A stretch of DNA of 64,000 nucleotides from Adiantum capillus-veneris (taxonomy: Eukaryota; Streptophyta; Polypodiopsida; Polypodiales; Pteridaceae): NCBI GenBank assembly GCA_014529385.2, contig CM043942.1, forward strand, positions 35,319,469 through 35,383,468, in the 5' to 3' direction. A program made the translations under genes and the position numbers. Numbering within the stretch: position 1 is the stretch's first letter; each line of letters begins with the position of its first letter. Positions 33,479 to 45,320 of this stretch are shown here, piece by piece. The notes below the pieces were generated by a model. The model searched no databases and was not told where the DNA came from. It was given only the letters and a program-made list of their open reading frames with translations.

Positions 33479-35573
33479 CACTATGTCAGGCCTAGGGTAA
33501 GACTGGGTAGGTCAAGGGCCAAGACTCACATGCGGTCAAGGGGTACCATATTTAGCAGGCTATGAGCATATAAATGGTGAGGATGGGTAGAGAGTTGCAT
33601 GTGTTAGTTCCTGCAATCTTAGAAGGATGTCAGAGCTCAGGTTCGAGAGGAGTCATGGAGGAGGAGAAGGCATGGAGCAACATGGATCTCTCTCTCCCTC
33701 TAGCTCTCTCAAGATTGGATGATTCAAGGTCGTGTATGGTTTAGCATGGCATGGAGGGTTATGGTTGCAAGAAAGGGGTCGAGGCACGACAAGGAGCATG
33801 GCAATGGAATTGGCCGCTTGCAGGAATTCGAGGTTCAAGGTAGCAACATGGCACGTGAGCAGCCTCTTGCATGGAAGTGGCTCCAATCAACTGTGTAAAA
33901 CAGGTGCAAATAGACCCAAAGAGAGTCGCCCTAAGGTGATGTGCAGCTTACGCTTCTGTATGGAGGTCAACCAAAGCCCACAACGCCCAGTATGAGCAGA
34001 TCTCTCCCTTACTTTGTCGCTCTCGCCATCGCCATGCACATGTTTTCTTTATTTTCACATTTTGGGTTTTAATGGGTGCCCTAAAGGTGCCCTCAGGCCA
34101 CCCTAGGGGCCTTTCCAATAGCGGGGGTAGGCTATGAAGGGTATGCAAGGGTCACCTAGCTTGCATGCAAGGGCTGCCTTATCATGGACTGAGGTAAAGC
34201 GTGCATGTTGTTGACACCAAAGATTACCCAAGGGGATTTCTCTTAGGGTTCCAAAGGGGATCATGCATTGACAATGAGGGAGTAATCTAAGAATTACTCA
34301 CAAACAATTTTGACATCAATGCCATGACCCAAGGATTTAAACAAAACGGTCTCAACAAGACTTGAGCATACGACAAGGGTCGTTTCAATGACCTCAGCAA
34401 TTGAAAGCAATTGTTGACAAGCAGAAGCTCCAAATCTCCACGATAATGAGATATGTAGTTGGCTTTTATTTTTGTTGAGATTGTGCTCTATATGCAAGCA
34501 ACTAGTCTGCTTAGGTCATTCATGACAATGACACACAAGTTGAAGTAGGAACTTCCTAAGGTACACCACTGATTTTTTATCTTTGTCGAGAATATGTTTG
34601 ATCGTTGTGGAATCATGCACAGTTTTTCAAGTGGGGCAGTATTCTATCTTAAGAGGGAACTACTCCAAAAGCAAGGTGCACTCTAGATTTTTCCATCAGT
34701 CATGTAGGATGTGCAATGGCTATGAGATGCACTCACGATGGTAAAAATATCATGTAAAGGCAAGAGGGCTCACCGATTGATAAGTCCGCTAAGTCATCTA
34801 ATTGCAATAAGGCAAGTCAAGGCATGGCATGTTACTTTGTCATGTACATTTCTTCTCACCTACTTTTACTTGAAGATGATGACAAAGGTCCTCAGAATGG
34901 CCGACTACAAATGGGGAAGCCGACAGGAGTCTCTCTATGTTGCATTTTGGATTTGTAATTTTGCTAGGGCATGGCTCCTAGGCAACCTTTTTTGCATGTC
35001 CGTCGATCAAGACAAATCTATATGGTCAAGGACAACAGTATAATCAAGCCAAGTAGACATGAGGAACATAACCTACAAGTATTTTTTTGCTTTTCAATAT
35101 GTTGTACAATTCGACAAGGTTGATTATCTGTGAATGCTTGACAAGGTCGACTTTATTTTGCTATGACATTTGTAAAGGGGCAAGAGTATCTGATAGCTAT
35201 GAGCACCAGAACTCCATGAGTACTTAGGTGAAGCAAGGCTTTAATTTCGGCATCTGGCATCGTGATTTCTAAATTTTGGAATATGCTATTAGCATATATA
35301 TGGCTATGAGCTTCTTACTTATGAATTAACAGACACCTGGCCACAAGTGGGCAACAAGGTTACAACTTTCAATTTCTTCCTATTTTTCTGTCTTTTAACC
35401 TTTATTTTGCAAAAGATTTCTTGTTGTGCGAAGCAAAGTGCTTTGACAGAATTCATGAGAAACAATGCTTCTAACATGTGCCCAGGTATTGCCCATTGAT
35501 TTGAGGTCAAGGGCAATTGGACTACATCCTTGACAGAGTGGTTGGTGTTATAGCCAAAATGTAAAAAATGATG

Positions 35574-35597
35574 CGGTGGAATTGATCAATTCCACCG
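35574..35597. repeat. Perfect 24-bp palindrome
   Basis: Arms cggtggaattga and its complement with no spacer; the flanking positions two and three bases out also pair. A tight hairpin or a dimeric protein site are both possible. Confidence 0.9.
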
Positions 35598-36083
35598 TAT
35601 TGGTATAGTAAAAGGAAAGGTTAAGATCAATTCATTTTTGAAGGCTACGAGCCATCTACTTTGGAATGGCTAAGAGCCATTCGTTTGTAATCCATCAGCG
35701 ATTGCTATCAAGATTGAACAATTCTATCTAGTTGAGTACCCATCCATCCTAGTCGACCAGCAAGAGTCCTGCCATTAGTGATTTTTTGGGTTTACTTTAG
35801 CACTACACGTACTTTTAATGTAAAGATCAAGTTGAGTTTTTGACCATCTTAAACTCGTAAAGGCTTATCTCTACCAAGGTGTATAGATGAAGCAAACATT
35901 TTCAAACAACATGGCTATCCATAAAAAACCCTAGATTATGGATTTTCAAGCACCAAAGATCTAGTTGTGAATACGATTCCAACTTCAATGGATCTCTTGT
36001 TTTGTCTACAGCACTGAGAGTGTCTATATAAGCACCTCTTGGGGGGTAGGACCTAGCTTGTGATAACTACATTACTCAAGAAG

Positions 36084-36250
36084 TTTTGATGGTCAATTTT
36101 GGACACCTTCACACTTTTCTCTTCAGGAAAAGAAATTTTTTATTTGCCAAGTAAGTAAGTCCTTTGATGGTCAATTTTGGACACCTTCACACTTTTCTTT
36201 TCTAAGAAAATAAATTCTTTATTTTCCAAGGGGTAGTAAGTAAGTCCTTT
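36084..36250 (+). repeat. 79-bp tandem duplication
   Basis: tttgatggtcaattttggac starts at 36,084 and again at 36,163. Both units continue with accttcacacttttct and end in the agtaagtaagtcc tract. Confidence 0.85.
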
Positions 36251-36464
36251 TCAGACTCTCACTAAGGGAGCTGGATTGGTGATTTATACTAAGGGGTTTT
36301 GATTGCCAAGGAAACAACCAGGGTTAACAAGGTTAATAATTTCAATTTCTTTATCCTCACTAGGTGCATAGAATGAAAAACATTAAAATACTGCAACACT
36401 CCACAATATATATATTGTATATAGCTATAGAGCAAGCAATGGCATGGATGTAGTGGCTTGAGAA

Positions 36465-36670
36465 TTATATAGCACATCTTCTCTTCAACCATGGCAAACA
36501 AGAACTTGGCTGCTATATAGCACAAAAATAGACATGTTATATAGTATACCTACTATAAGCCAACGACCGACTGCTATATAGCACACAAGAGCACCCAATT
36601 TGAGCATTGTATAGCACACCTACTATTGAAAAGTTATAAACGAGACCCTAGCTACCATCATATAGGACAC
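36465..36670 (+). repeat. Cluster of tatatagcaca-like motifs
   Basis: Variants of [gt][ct]tatatagcac occur at about 36,467, 36,513, 36,537, 36,571, 36,605 and 36,660 in otherwise unremarkable sequence. Confidence 0.5.
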
Positions 36671-37741
36671 ACATTCACATAAAAGAACATTGTATACTAA
36701 CAAACTCATAGAACAGAGCACACCATTATCCTTCAAGTTATTGGCTTTCAAGGCACTCACCCTTACCTCAACCACTTTTTCTTATAGCATGCTAGGTGTT
36801 GGATTGATTTGAAATTGTGGCATCAATGCAAGCAATTTATCCTTGGTTTCACAATATTTGGATATAAATTCACCTTGTAGCATTGCTAGATGATTGTTGA
36901 ACGAGAACCCAAAACCTATGCAAGCTACAACAACAAGGCCAACATGTAGCTCTCCCAAGAGCCACTTGTGCCACTCTTACCTCTCCCTCAACCATCCTTC
37001 ATGGTGTGAAAATGTTTGTTCTCTCCTTCAACCTTAAGATGATATGCCTCTGCTTTCTAGCTTTCTTGTATATTGTGTGCTTTCATCATCAACTCCTAGT
37101 TATTGCTTTCTACTATCCATTTGATCCTCCTATTGCTTGCACTTGTTCTCAAGATTATGCCTCTCCTTGGAGCTTCTCATGGATGTTTATTGCACAAGGG
37201 GCCCTTGAAATGGTGTACATAGCTTTTTTAAAGTGTGTTTTGGTGGCAACAAAATTCTCTTATGCAAATGCCTTGGTGAGCTTTAGCCCTATCTTGTACA
37301 TCGAGAAACCCTCTTGGTAGACATCCTAATCCCAATGCACAAGTTTCTCTACACAGCCTCGTCTCACAAGTAAGACCTCACCTTCTTGATGTTCCTAGGT
37401 GTTGGCATTAGGTAGGTGAAAATAGAACTCAATTGTCTTACTCTTGTCTAATGATTGAGGACTAACCTCGGGGATGGGAACAGAGCGAGCTTTTTAAGCA
37501 AGCTTTTTCTATCGTTTTCTTTATATGTTTTATTTTACTCAAAATGCTTGCTTGAGAGACCTTTGAAGGGGGATTTTTGGAGAAAGATTTTTGGGATCTA
37601 ATTCTATTTTAAGAGATCCTTAAACAATGCAGTAGATGGTTTGATTTGGAAAACTAAATGCAGAAGGTTGTCTCAAATTTGCATCATTGAGATGGGGTAG
37701 AGAACAAAGTGTATATTCTCTATTCTTTCAGTCTCCAATTC

Positions 37742-37744
<3 letters not shown>

Positions 37745-37772
<28 letters not shown>
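37745..37772. repeat. (TG)n microsatellite at the outer LTR edge
   Basis: 14 TG units that run directly into the TGTTG start of the outer LTR. Confidence 0.95.
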
Positions 37773-37773
<1 letters not shown>

Positions 37774-38711
37774 TGACGACGCGACTGGATCAACAACACG
37801 ACATAACTCAACAAAGCCTTACTTTTTGAGAGTTATGAAATGCTGAGGATTATGGTTAAAACATCATTTGTAATAAGTAGGTCGTCTAGTTGCAGAAACC
37901 GGAGTGTAATGGCACTTCCAGATTGTAAATACCAAGCCATTTTACCCCTTGAAATCTATTTTAGGTTTAACCTAAGGTGACATTAGTATATAAGGTACCT
38001 AGGTCACTTTTGCAAGGACAACTTTAATCATAATCAAAGTTTTAAGTTGTCGTCGACTGTGTGTGAGAGAGGAAGAGAGAGAGTGAGTGAGCTTCATCCT
38101 GGTGCTACTCCCCGCTCGTTCATCACATTGTAGATCCGACTTCACCATCACGCTAGCTCGGCAAGGGCTACGCATCGACGCCAAGCATTCCTCGCGGAAC
38201 GGAGCATATGCGCTCGCGCATCTACGAGCTATTTGCCACTGTAAGTATATCAAACCATGTCTGTTTTCTACCTGCAAGTAGTCATTAGAATCATGGCGAC
38301 ATAAGCTACGCATAGGTACTCATAGATTCCAGTTTCGGGCATTTCTGAAATCCGGCTCTGTCTTTATACACGTGTTTCAGATATGGGTTTAGAGCTAGGA
38401 TTTTGAGTGTAGAGGCTTTAGGATAGGTGTATCCTAGTGAGGGGATGGTGTTCCTTAAGTTTCGTACGCTTATGGTATCATTTAGTGAGTTTTCCTTCCG
38501 TTTGTGTGTATGTGGTTGGTGGTGTAGTTGAGAGCAGTTAGATTCTAGGTTGTGGTTTAGTTGGCCTTCTAGAGTGTTGTATGTGTAGGATGGTCTCAGC
38601 CTGACAAGCTAAAGAGATTTCCTTCGTGTCATCTATGTCCTCGATTGAGATTATGTTGATCTAGGTTGTGTTGCATGCACTTTATGGGTGGTGTGATTCA
38701 CTCTCGCAACA
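37771..38711 (+). repeat. 5' LTR of the outer element
   Basis: 941 bp aligning with 56,220-57,096 throughout. It contains a TATA box at 37,987 and a GA-rich patch at about 38,065-38,095. Ends TCTCGCAACA. Confidence 0.93.
37985..37996 (+). promoter_or_regulatory. TATA box of the outer 5' LTR
   Basis: agtatataaggt is conserved in the 3' LTR at about 56,429. Expected transcription start is about 30 bp downstream. Confidence 0.55.
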
Positions 38712-38731
38712 TTCGCGCCGCTGTCGGGGAT
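38712..38731 (+). other. Primer binding site, tRNA-Asp-like
   Basis: ttcgcgccgctgtcggggat follows the LTR end directly. It resembles the GGCGCCGTTGCCGGGGA type of site used by plant elements primed by tRNA-Asp, with several mismatches. Confidence 0.6.
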
Positions 38732-39250
38732 ACAAGGACTTAGGTAGGTATTCCTACTAACACTCGTGTGATGGTTGCTTGCTTTAGTTTCGGCTAAAGA
38801 AAGCATTTTTCTTAAGTGGATCCGGAAGAGGTTATTTCGAGATCAAGTGGATAGCCAGGAAGCATGTGTCTTGCCGAGGGTCTGCAACTAGGTAGATTTA
38901 GGTAGGATTTGTAGATTAGAGTAGTTGTTGGTGGTCGAGTGGTTTGGTAAAAGCGTTTGCTAGTCCGTGTGTTGCATTGAAGCGTTTTTCTACTCATAAA
39001 TAAAAAAAACCCATATGATTTGTAGGAGTAGCCTTAGGTAAGTAATTTGATTTTGATCTAGAGCTATTCATCATTGATTTATTTGCTAAAGTGCTTGTTT
39101 TGCATTCACAATCTCTGAAAAGGCTCCTTTTAAGAAAAAAATGCAATAAAAAGCTTTCTATTGACATTTTTGCATGAATGATTGATGTTGAGCATATAAA
39201 AGAGCAAGTGCAAGGGTTCTGTGAAGAAAAACTAAAATTCTGTAAACTTG

Positions 39251-40489
39251 GACATCATACGCGTATGATGTCTCAAAGGCTAAAAAGAGACCAAAACTGT
39301 GAAAACTGACTGTACCAGTGTGTTCAAAAGGGTCATTATACCCTACTAACACCTTGAAACTTGAAGTGTGGTCATCTTAAAACGCGCAAAACACAAGAGC
39401 CGAGAAGTCAAAAGCGGCAAAAACTGAAAACAGCCTTGATTGAGCTAAAAAAAGATAAAAACATTGCACAAGCCATCAAAACAGCTATAAAGACCAAAAC
39501 AGCAGTTTGGAAAAGCAAAAAGTTGAAAATTTCCCAGTAGACATCATACGTGTATGATGTCTCAAGGGATAATAGCAAGGTAATTTTGCAAAATCTGAGG
39601 TTACTAGTGTGTTCAAAAGGTATCATTTACCCTTGGAGCACTTTGAATAGGGAGTTTTGGCTTAGATTTGGGGACCAAAAGCCAAAAGATAGAGTGGTTG
39701 TGATTTAAAAAGCAAAAACACTTTTGAACTTTAAATTTTGTTGTAAACACATGTACATGTTGCTGATGGTAAGGAGCACCTCTGGTAGAAACAGAACTAA
39801 ATGCGTACGATGTCTTAGAGGCCAGAGCTGGGGTCAAAAGTTACATCTGAGTGTACCCTTGCGATCTACAGCATTTAGGGAGCATATAGGCAAAATTCAT
39901 TCAATTTGAAGCAATTTTGAGCTTTCAAAGACCATAAGACGCATCTAGGCAAGTGAATGCTTGTATTGGCCATAACTTGCTCAAAAAGTATCGACATTCA
40001 ATTTTGAAACTTGTTGTAAGTTGCTAGTGTAGTGAGGAACCTCTAGAGTGAAATTCATGTCATTCTGAGCCAAAAGACTTTATACGCCTATAATGTCTTA
40101 GGGACCAAATTTTGGTCAAATCAGACATTTGAGTATACCTCAGTGTCCTAGAGCATAAAAGAAATCCCTAGCCAAAATTTCATAGAATTTGGAGCTCATT
40201 TGGGCTTGTAGAGAGCAAAAGACAGAAAACTGCAGATTCAGGCTTGTAATTGGTTTTAACTTGCTCAAAAAATGTCAAAACTGAATTCTAAAACTTACTA
40301 AGAGTTGCTTGAGTGATAAGGAATCAGTGGAACAAAAGTCACCTCATTCTGCCACAAAAGACATTATACACGTATAATGTCCCAAGTGTCAATATAAAGG
40401 TCAAATTCACAAACTGAAACTTGCAATGGGTAGAGGACATCAAGGAAAGCTCATATACCAAATTTTGTCAAATTCTGCCACAAAAGACA
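39251..40489 (+). repeat. Leader tandem repeats of ~280 bp, each with a palindrome
   Basis: The perfect 22-bp palindrome with arms gacatcatacg lies at 39,251-39,272. Related, less perfect copies sit at 39,540-39,561, about 39,800-39,814, 40,076-40,098 and 40,360-40,381. Half of another copy lies at 49,653-49,676, beyond the inserted gypsy element. Between them are alignable blocks such as agtgtgttcaaaagg (39,308 and 39,607). The array lies between the primer site and gag. Confidence 0.85.
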
Positions 40490-41466
40490 TCGAAGTTTGG
40501 GTATCTCTCAAGAGCTCCAAAAAAGCTAGTCTCTGTTAGAAAAAAGGGTGTGCAGGGACTTGCAGCTATTAAAAAGGGGTTTTTTGGCTCTAATCCCAAG
40601 GAATTTTCTCTCCCCTCTTAGCCGACACGGTTCTCTCTTTGGTCACCTTTTAATTGGTCCATTTTGGGCTTAATTTGGGTAGAAAAAGGCATGTCGACCA
40701 TTTTTTGACCAAGGCAAGTGGGGAAGGGAGATGTCCAATGGACCAAAAAAGACCCCAAGTTCCTGGGCAGCAGGTAATCCCACACGGGAGGGAGCAAGTG
40801 GAAATTGGAGGGTATAAGAGGGGGAGTGGGTACCCCTAAGGGTGTATCAAAGGAGCAAATGAAGCCTCCTTGCCTTGCTAATGAGGGCTGATGGGTATTG
40901 GGGGAGAGAGGGGGTGCCATTTTCAGTTCATACTCCATTGCCACTTGGCACCATTCTCCCACCTCCCCACTTGAGCCAATAAATTTTTTGTTTTGTTCCC
41001 CACACCGAGCAATCTTGGCGGAGGCGTGACGGGTGACTCCGAGCACCGAATGCGATGCTGTAAAGCCCGGCTCGGAGCTTATTACTTCAGCTATTTTCAA
41101 AAATCCTCGGCCACACCTTTTCTAATTAAATCCATCAAATCGTCCCACTTGCCTTTCCTCGCATGCATCTGCACCCACTTTCTAAATAAGGAAACGCCCA
41201 CTTCCAATGCATGACACTTATGATGTATGAGTCCGATTCACCGACTATCAAGCACGATTGAAAGTACTCATTGAAAACCACCATTTAGAAGTTTGACCAA
41301 CCCAAAACTCTTGCAAATGACTAAGAAGAACCAAGTCTTTATAAATAAATTTTACAAGAGCACTCTGAAAACTCAAAGCAGTATGTACATCTATATACTC
41401 GGGGCTAGTGAGCAAGCTTTTTACCATGGATTAGTGACTTTACCTTCATCCAAAAAATGCCTAACA
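40490..41466 (-). repeat. 3' LTR of the Tat-like element, with internal inversion
   Basis: About 977 bp matching 48,681-49,656 except for 40,774-40,933, which is the reverse complement of 48,967-49,127. The inverted part includes the TATA box (tataag at 40,813-40,818 on the plus strand), so the promoter here faces the wrong way for the element. Confidence 0.88.
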
Positions 41467-41646
41467 TAGCTTGCCAATCCCCCCTAGTACTTGATCATTC
41501 ATGACAAGCAGAGGTGTCTAGGGTGAACAACTCCTGCATCTCATCCCCAGAAACCTCATCCATATTTTCAGATATTTCCACATTGTTCCCTTCTATTGAC
41601 AACATTTCATCAATCACAATTGTCATCAAACGTGCCAGATATTTCT

Positions 41647-42770
41647 TCAATCTATAACTATTGACACGATATTTATGATGTGACCATTCAAGTCTACCAA
41701 CTGATATGTGCCATTTTCAAATTTGTTTACAACAGTAAAAGGACCTTCCCATTTGATTTGAAATTTCTTATGAAAGGTATTGTCCAATTTACTGTATCGC
41801 AATACCAAATCACCCTTCTCAATTTTTTTATCCTCCACGCACTCATTGGCTTTTAGCTTAGCCTTCCTTGAAACCTCCTCATAGTAGCTCAAACCTAAAA
41901 CTCTATCCAATTGCAAGCATTGTAAATCCAATAACCTTTTCTGCCATGCATTTTTGCTCCTCATCTTCCAATGACAACAACTTGAGAGCAGGAATTTCCA
42001 CTTCAATGGCAATAAAGCTTCCTTGCCATAAACCAAGTGGTAAGGGGGAAATCCTGTGCTTGTTTTGATAGCAGTTATGTAGGCCCATAACGCACAAGAC
42101 AACTCTGAATCCCATGTCTTCCCATGTGTCTGAGTCATCTTTGTCAAGATCTTTACCAACTCTCCATTGAACCTTTCATTAAGACCATTGCATTGTGGAT
42201 AATAGGGAGAATTGTACCTATGCTGTATATTGAGCTTTTCTCATAAGAAATCAAACAGCTCTCCTCTAAATCCTGGTCCTCTATCAAAAAATAGCTCTAG
42301 TGGCACACCAAATTTGCAACATATGTACTCATAAACAAATTTTCCCATCTCTTTATTGGTTATCTGTTTGACAGCCTTGGCTTCTGCCCATCGTGACAAA
42401 TAATCCACTGATGTCAAGATGTAAGCATTTCTTTTGCTAGTCATAGGTAAGGGTCCAATAGCACCAAGACCCCATTTTTCAAACACATCAAAAGCTAAAA
42501 TTGTCCTTCGCAACTCAGGCTTCAAAATTCTCTTTCCCATCTTCTGACAAGGCAAACATGACTTGCACCAATAATTAACATCCCGTTGAATACTTGACCA
42601 TATATAACTTTCTTGGAAGACCTTATGCAACATGATCTTCACAGCAAAATGGCCTCCATAAGATCCCGCATGATTTTCTTCCAGGATTTTGTAAATTTCC
42701 TCTTTCCAAGACACACGACACAAAACCAAATCACCTCCTTTCATGTAAAGCACATCATCAAGCATTTTGT
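41647..42770 (-). pseudogene. Tat-like element integrase
   Basis: The HHCC region is visible as ENHAGSYGGHFAVKIML and CKSCLPCQKMGKR (42,700-42,530). The core begins WGLGAIGPLP (42,480-42,450), where the first catalytic Asp of the usual WG-D-F-GPLP block is Gly (42,463-42,465). VDYLSRWAEAKAV and LFFDRGPGFRGELFDF follow, the latter holding the second Asp. After a stop at 42,241, NGLNERFNGELVKIL lies in another frame at about 42,140-42,190 and keeps the Glu. The C-terminal part ends at 41,647 with QIKWEGPFTVVNKFENGTYQ. Integrase joins cDNA to the chromosome; this copy has lost a catalytic residue. Confidence 0.85.
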
Positions 42771-43421
42771 ATTCCCGGCTTTTCTTATGAATGCATACTT
42801 TTTAGAAGACGATAAACCTTCAGGTAGAACACCTGCCAATAGAAAATCCACTTCCTTTGATAAGATTTCCCTCCCATGATATAAAGGGGCATCTGCCTTT
42901 ACCACAAACACACAAGTGATCATCTCTTGGGCAGCATCATGAGCTTCTTCATTTAGAGACCTCTCAATATGCTGCAAACTCCATGCTTCAAGATTTTTGA
43001 GCAATGCCTTCACTTTGAAGCATAAATTCTTCAGTTTAGGGTTCTTATTCTTCTATACTCCCAACACTTGCTTCACAACCAACAAAGCATCTCCTTTAAT
43101 TTGCAAGCATCTAATTCCCAATTGTAAGCAAATATGCAAACCACCCTCAAGAGCCATGTATTCTGCTTCATTGTTACTCTTTGCATTAAGTTTCAGCCCT
43201 TGCTTCCTCATAAGCTTTCCTTGTGCATCATAAATAGCAATGCCTCCTGAAGCAGCATCATGGCTTCTTCTATAAGAACCATCAAAGTATAACAGTAAAG
43301 CATTAGGGATGGCAAGAGTCCCAACTTCCTTCTTTCGCACTACCTCTTCTTTAACCAAAACCGGAGTATCCTTATAAGTGAGAAGGTCTGCCAGGGTAGC
43401 GCGAGTACTTTCCTTCACCAA
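42741..43421 (-). pseudogene. Second (archaeal-type) RNase H of the Tat-like element
   Basis: The frame 43,421-43,053 contains LLLYFDGSYRRSHDAASGG, then NNEAEYMALEGGLHICLQLG and IKGDALLVVKQV. These are the D-G-S, E-A-E-Y and G-D blocks of an RNase H with its acidic residues in place. The next frame (43,013-42,741) continues with AWSLQHIERSLNEEAHDAA, the last conserved block. A second RNase H placed after the usual one marks the Tat group of gypsy elements, including Ogre and Retand. One frame break separates the two pieces; this is among the best preserved domains of the element. Confidence 0.85.
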
Positions 43422-45320
43422 AAGGTGAGCTGAAACTCCTTAAGCTCAATAACCCATTTCATCACTATTTTTGATATATTTGAATTATTGACATTGCGGA
43501 AGCAATGAATAACTGGTGAGGAAAGTGAATGACTTTTGCAGCAAGTAGTGTTTGAATCGTCTGCAAGCATAACACTAGACTGGTAACCTAACAGGACATA
43601 AAAGTGTCCTTTCAGGTTTTTGGAAAATTTTTCCAAAACCAAAGTAGATCCACTCATTTTGAAAAATCCTTTCATGAGCTTATAGTACAAGGATTACTAC
43701 TTATAGCAAAAATGAGAAACATGTAAAATTTCTCATCTCTTGGTCACAACAAGCCTCCAAAGTTGATGGACAAGTGCATTCAGCCCAAAACAACCATTTC
43801 TTACGGTTGAATGCATATAAATAAGAGTGGGGATTTTTGTAGGACATGAAATAAAATGCCACGTTAACTTCAATGGGTTGGTGATCAAAACATATGGTTT
43901 GTTTTGCCTCTTTTTTTTTTTTTGGCAAAAAAATAGGTACAAAAAATTTGCATTTGTGCGATTCTGCGGACTTATCATCAAAGTCTCTATAGTCATGCTC
44001 AATAATGATGCTATATACATGTTTTTTTAGTTTCCTTTGGGCCATTGGATTCAAAAGAAGCCATGCAGCATGTCAAAAGAATAATGGATCTCTTACTAAG
44101 TAGAACCTTGGGGACAATGATGAAGTGCTAAATACAACAAACATGACAAAACTGGGTTTAGCATTATGACCTCTAGAATCCCAAAGAAACTACTCAATAT
44201 CTAGCCAAATTTGTAGTTTATGATTAGATATGGTTATTACCTACAAAAAACACACAATTGGACTAAGAAACTAGCAATATTGAGAAAGCTATACTTGCTA
44301 CACTAAAATGTCTCGTATTCTTCAGCAATCAAAAAACTCAACCATCATCATATACTATGCTATATAGCATATTAGGTCCCCCAAAACTCAGAGAAGATTA
44401 GCTTTATGATATACATGCCACTTAAACAATCAAAATTGCATTTGGATATTAAGAAAGCCACCAAAAAAATCATAAAAGTGCTAATTTTGGCCAAAAAACA
44501 AGATTATGTAATTCTTGTAAGTTGGTCATAACTTTCAATTTTAGTACTTAGTTCTCCCTATAAGCATCAAAACATGTTGAGAACTATGAAGGCTTATCCT
44601 CTAGCAATCTAAACCTCACAAACATGAAGTTTAGAGTGGTATAATTGCAAAAATTTGAGAAAAAACCAAAAACAGGACCCATTTTTTCACATGGTTTAGG
44701 TTCAAAAATGTATGCAAGAGTAAAGTTAATGGTGAGATCGATATTCCAAAAAAACAGTCAAACTTTTTTCAACTCATAAGACGACTTTGTGGGTATATAG
44801 CACCTAGAAATTCATTTTCATAGTCTTCAAAGAATTCAAGCAAAATCGTCATTTAACAAGACACAAAAGTGTCCAAGGACATAAAAGTGTCATGTTACCA
44901 TTCTAGTGATAAACCATACTGGTCATCACCAATTCAATTTCAGAAAAATCTCTTTCATGAGGAGTCTTCACTCTGCTAGCATAATGAACAGGCTTCATAT
45001 AAAGAGATTCCTTCCCCCTTTGCAATAACATAGCTCCAATAGCATCATCTCCCACTGATGGGTTGACATAAAACTCTTTTTCCCAGTCAAGAGCTTGCAT
45101 AATAGGTAACATACTCCAAACCTCTTTCACTCTGTCAAAAACCTCGTCACAATCATGAGACCATTCCAAGGGATCATTCTTGACTATTTGCTGCAATGGA
45201 TATAAAAGTTGCGATGCCAAGGGTATGAAGCGAGAAAGATCTTCAACTTTTTGTATAGAAGTGGCCAACTCTCTAGTATCGTTTGGAGATGACGGTAACA
45301 ACAAAGCCTCCACTTTCTAT
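43422..45320 (-). pseudogene. First RNase H of the Tat-like element, split by a CACTA insertion
   Basis: The N-terminal half (45,313-44,909) includes LEWSHDCDEVFDRVKEVW, YVNPSVGDDAIGAMLLQRG and HYASRVKTPHERDFSEIEL, the familiar gypsy RNase H blocks. It then breaks off at the CACTA end at 44,908. The C-terminal half resumes at 43,572 and ends near 43,420 with IVMKWVIELKEFQLTF. If the insertion and one copy of the flanking ATAA are removed, the frame across the junction is continuous. The gene was therefore open here when the transposon arrived. Confidence 0.82.
43573..44908. mobile_element. Non-autonomous CACTA-type DNA transposon
   Basis: 1336 bp with terminal inverted repeats that begin CACTAGA-TGGTAAC (one mismatch; about 20 bp with three mismatches). 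The flanks share ATAA (43,569-43,572 and 44,909-44,912), consistent with the 3-bp target duplication of CACTA elements plus a chance base. Just inside both ends is the imperfect palindrome gacataaaagtgtc, once on the left and twice on the right, the sort of subterminal motif transposase accessory proteins bind. No transposase frame is visible. Confidence 0.82.

Larger units (their letters stand above)
33485..37744. other. 4.3 kb without a recognised gene
   Basis: It starts with a block opening TGTCAGGCCTAGGG with a TATA-like catataaatg at about 33,570, possibly an unpaired LTR piece. The rest is AT-rich. Open frames at 34,738-35,043 and 37,006-37,320 show no family features. Contained repeats are listed separately. 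Confidence 0.4.

Noticed and set aside
34738-35043. 101-residue plus-strand frame
   Set aside because: No domain, and no similarity to the retroelement proteins nearby.
37006-37320. Hydrophobic plus-strand frame that might suggest a membrane protein
   Set aside because: The hydrophobicity follows from T-rich codons; no start context, no partner exons, no family features.
39251-40489. CRISPR-like array from regularly spaced palindromes
   Set aside because: Units are about 280 bp with alignable spacers, and the sequence is plant nuclear retroelement leader. These are tandem repeats, not a CRISPR array.
43573-44908. Gene in the region between the two RNase H halves
   Set aside because: Frames there (for example 43,701-44,054 minus) lie wholly inside the CACTA insertion and show no transposase motif.
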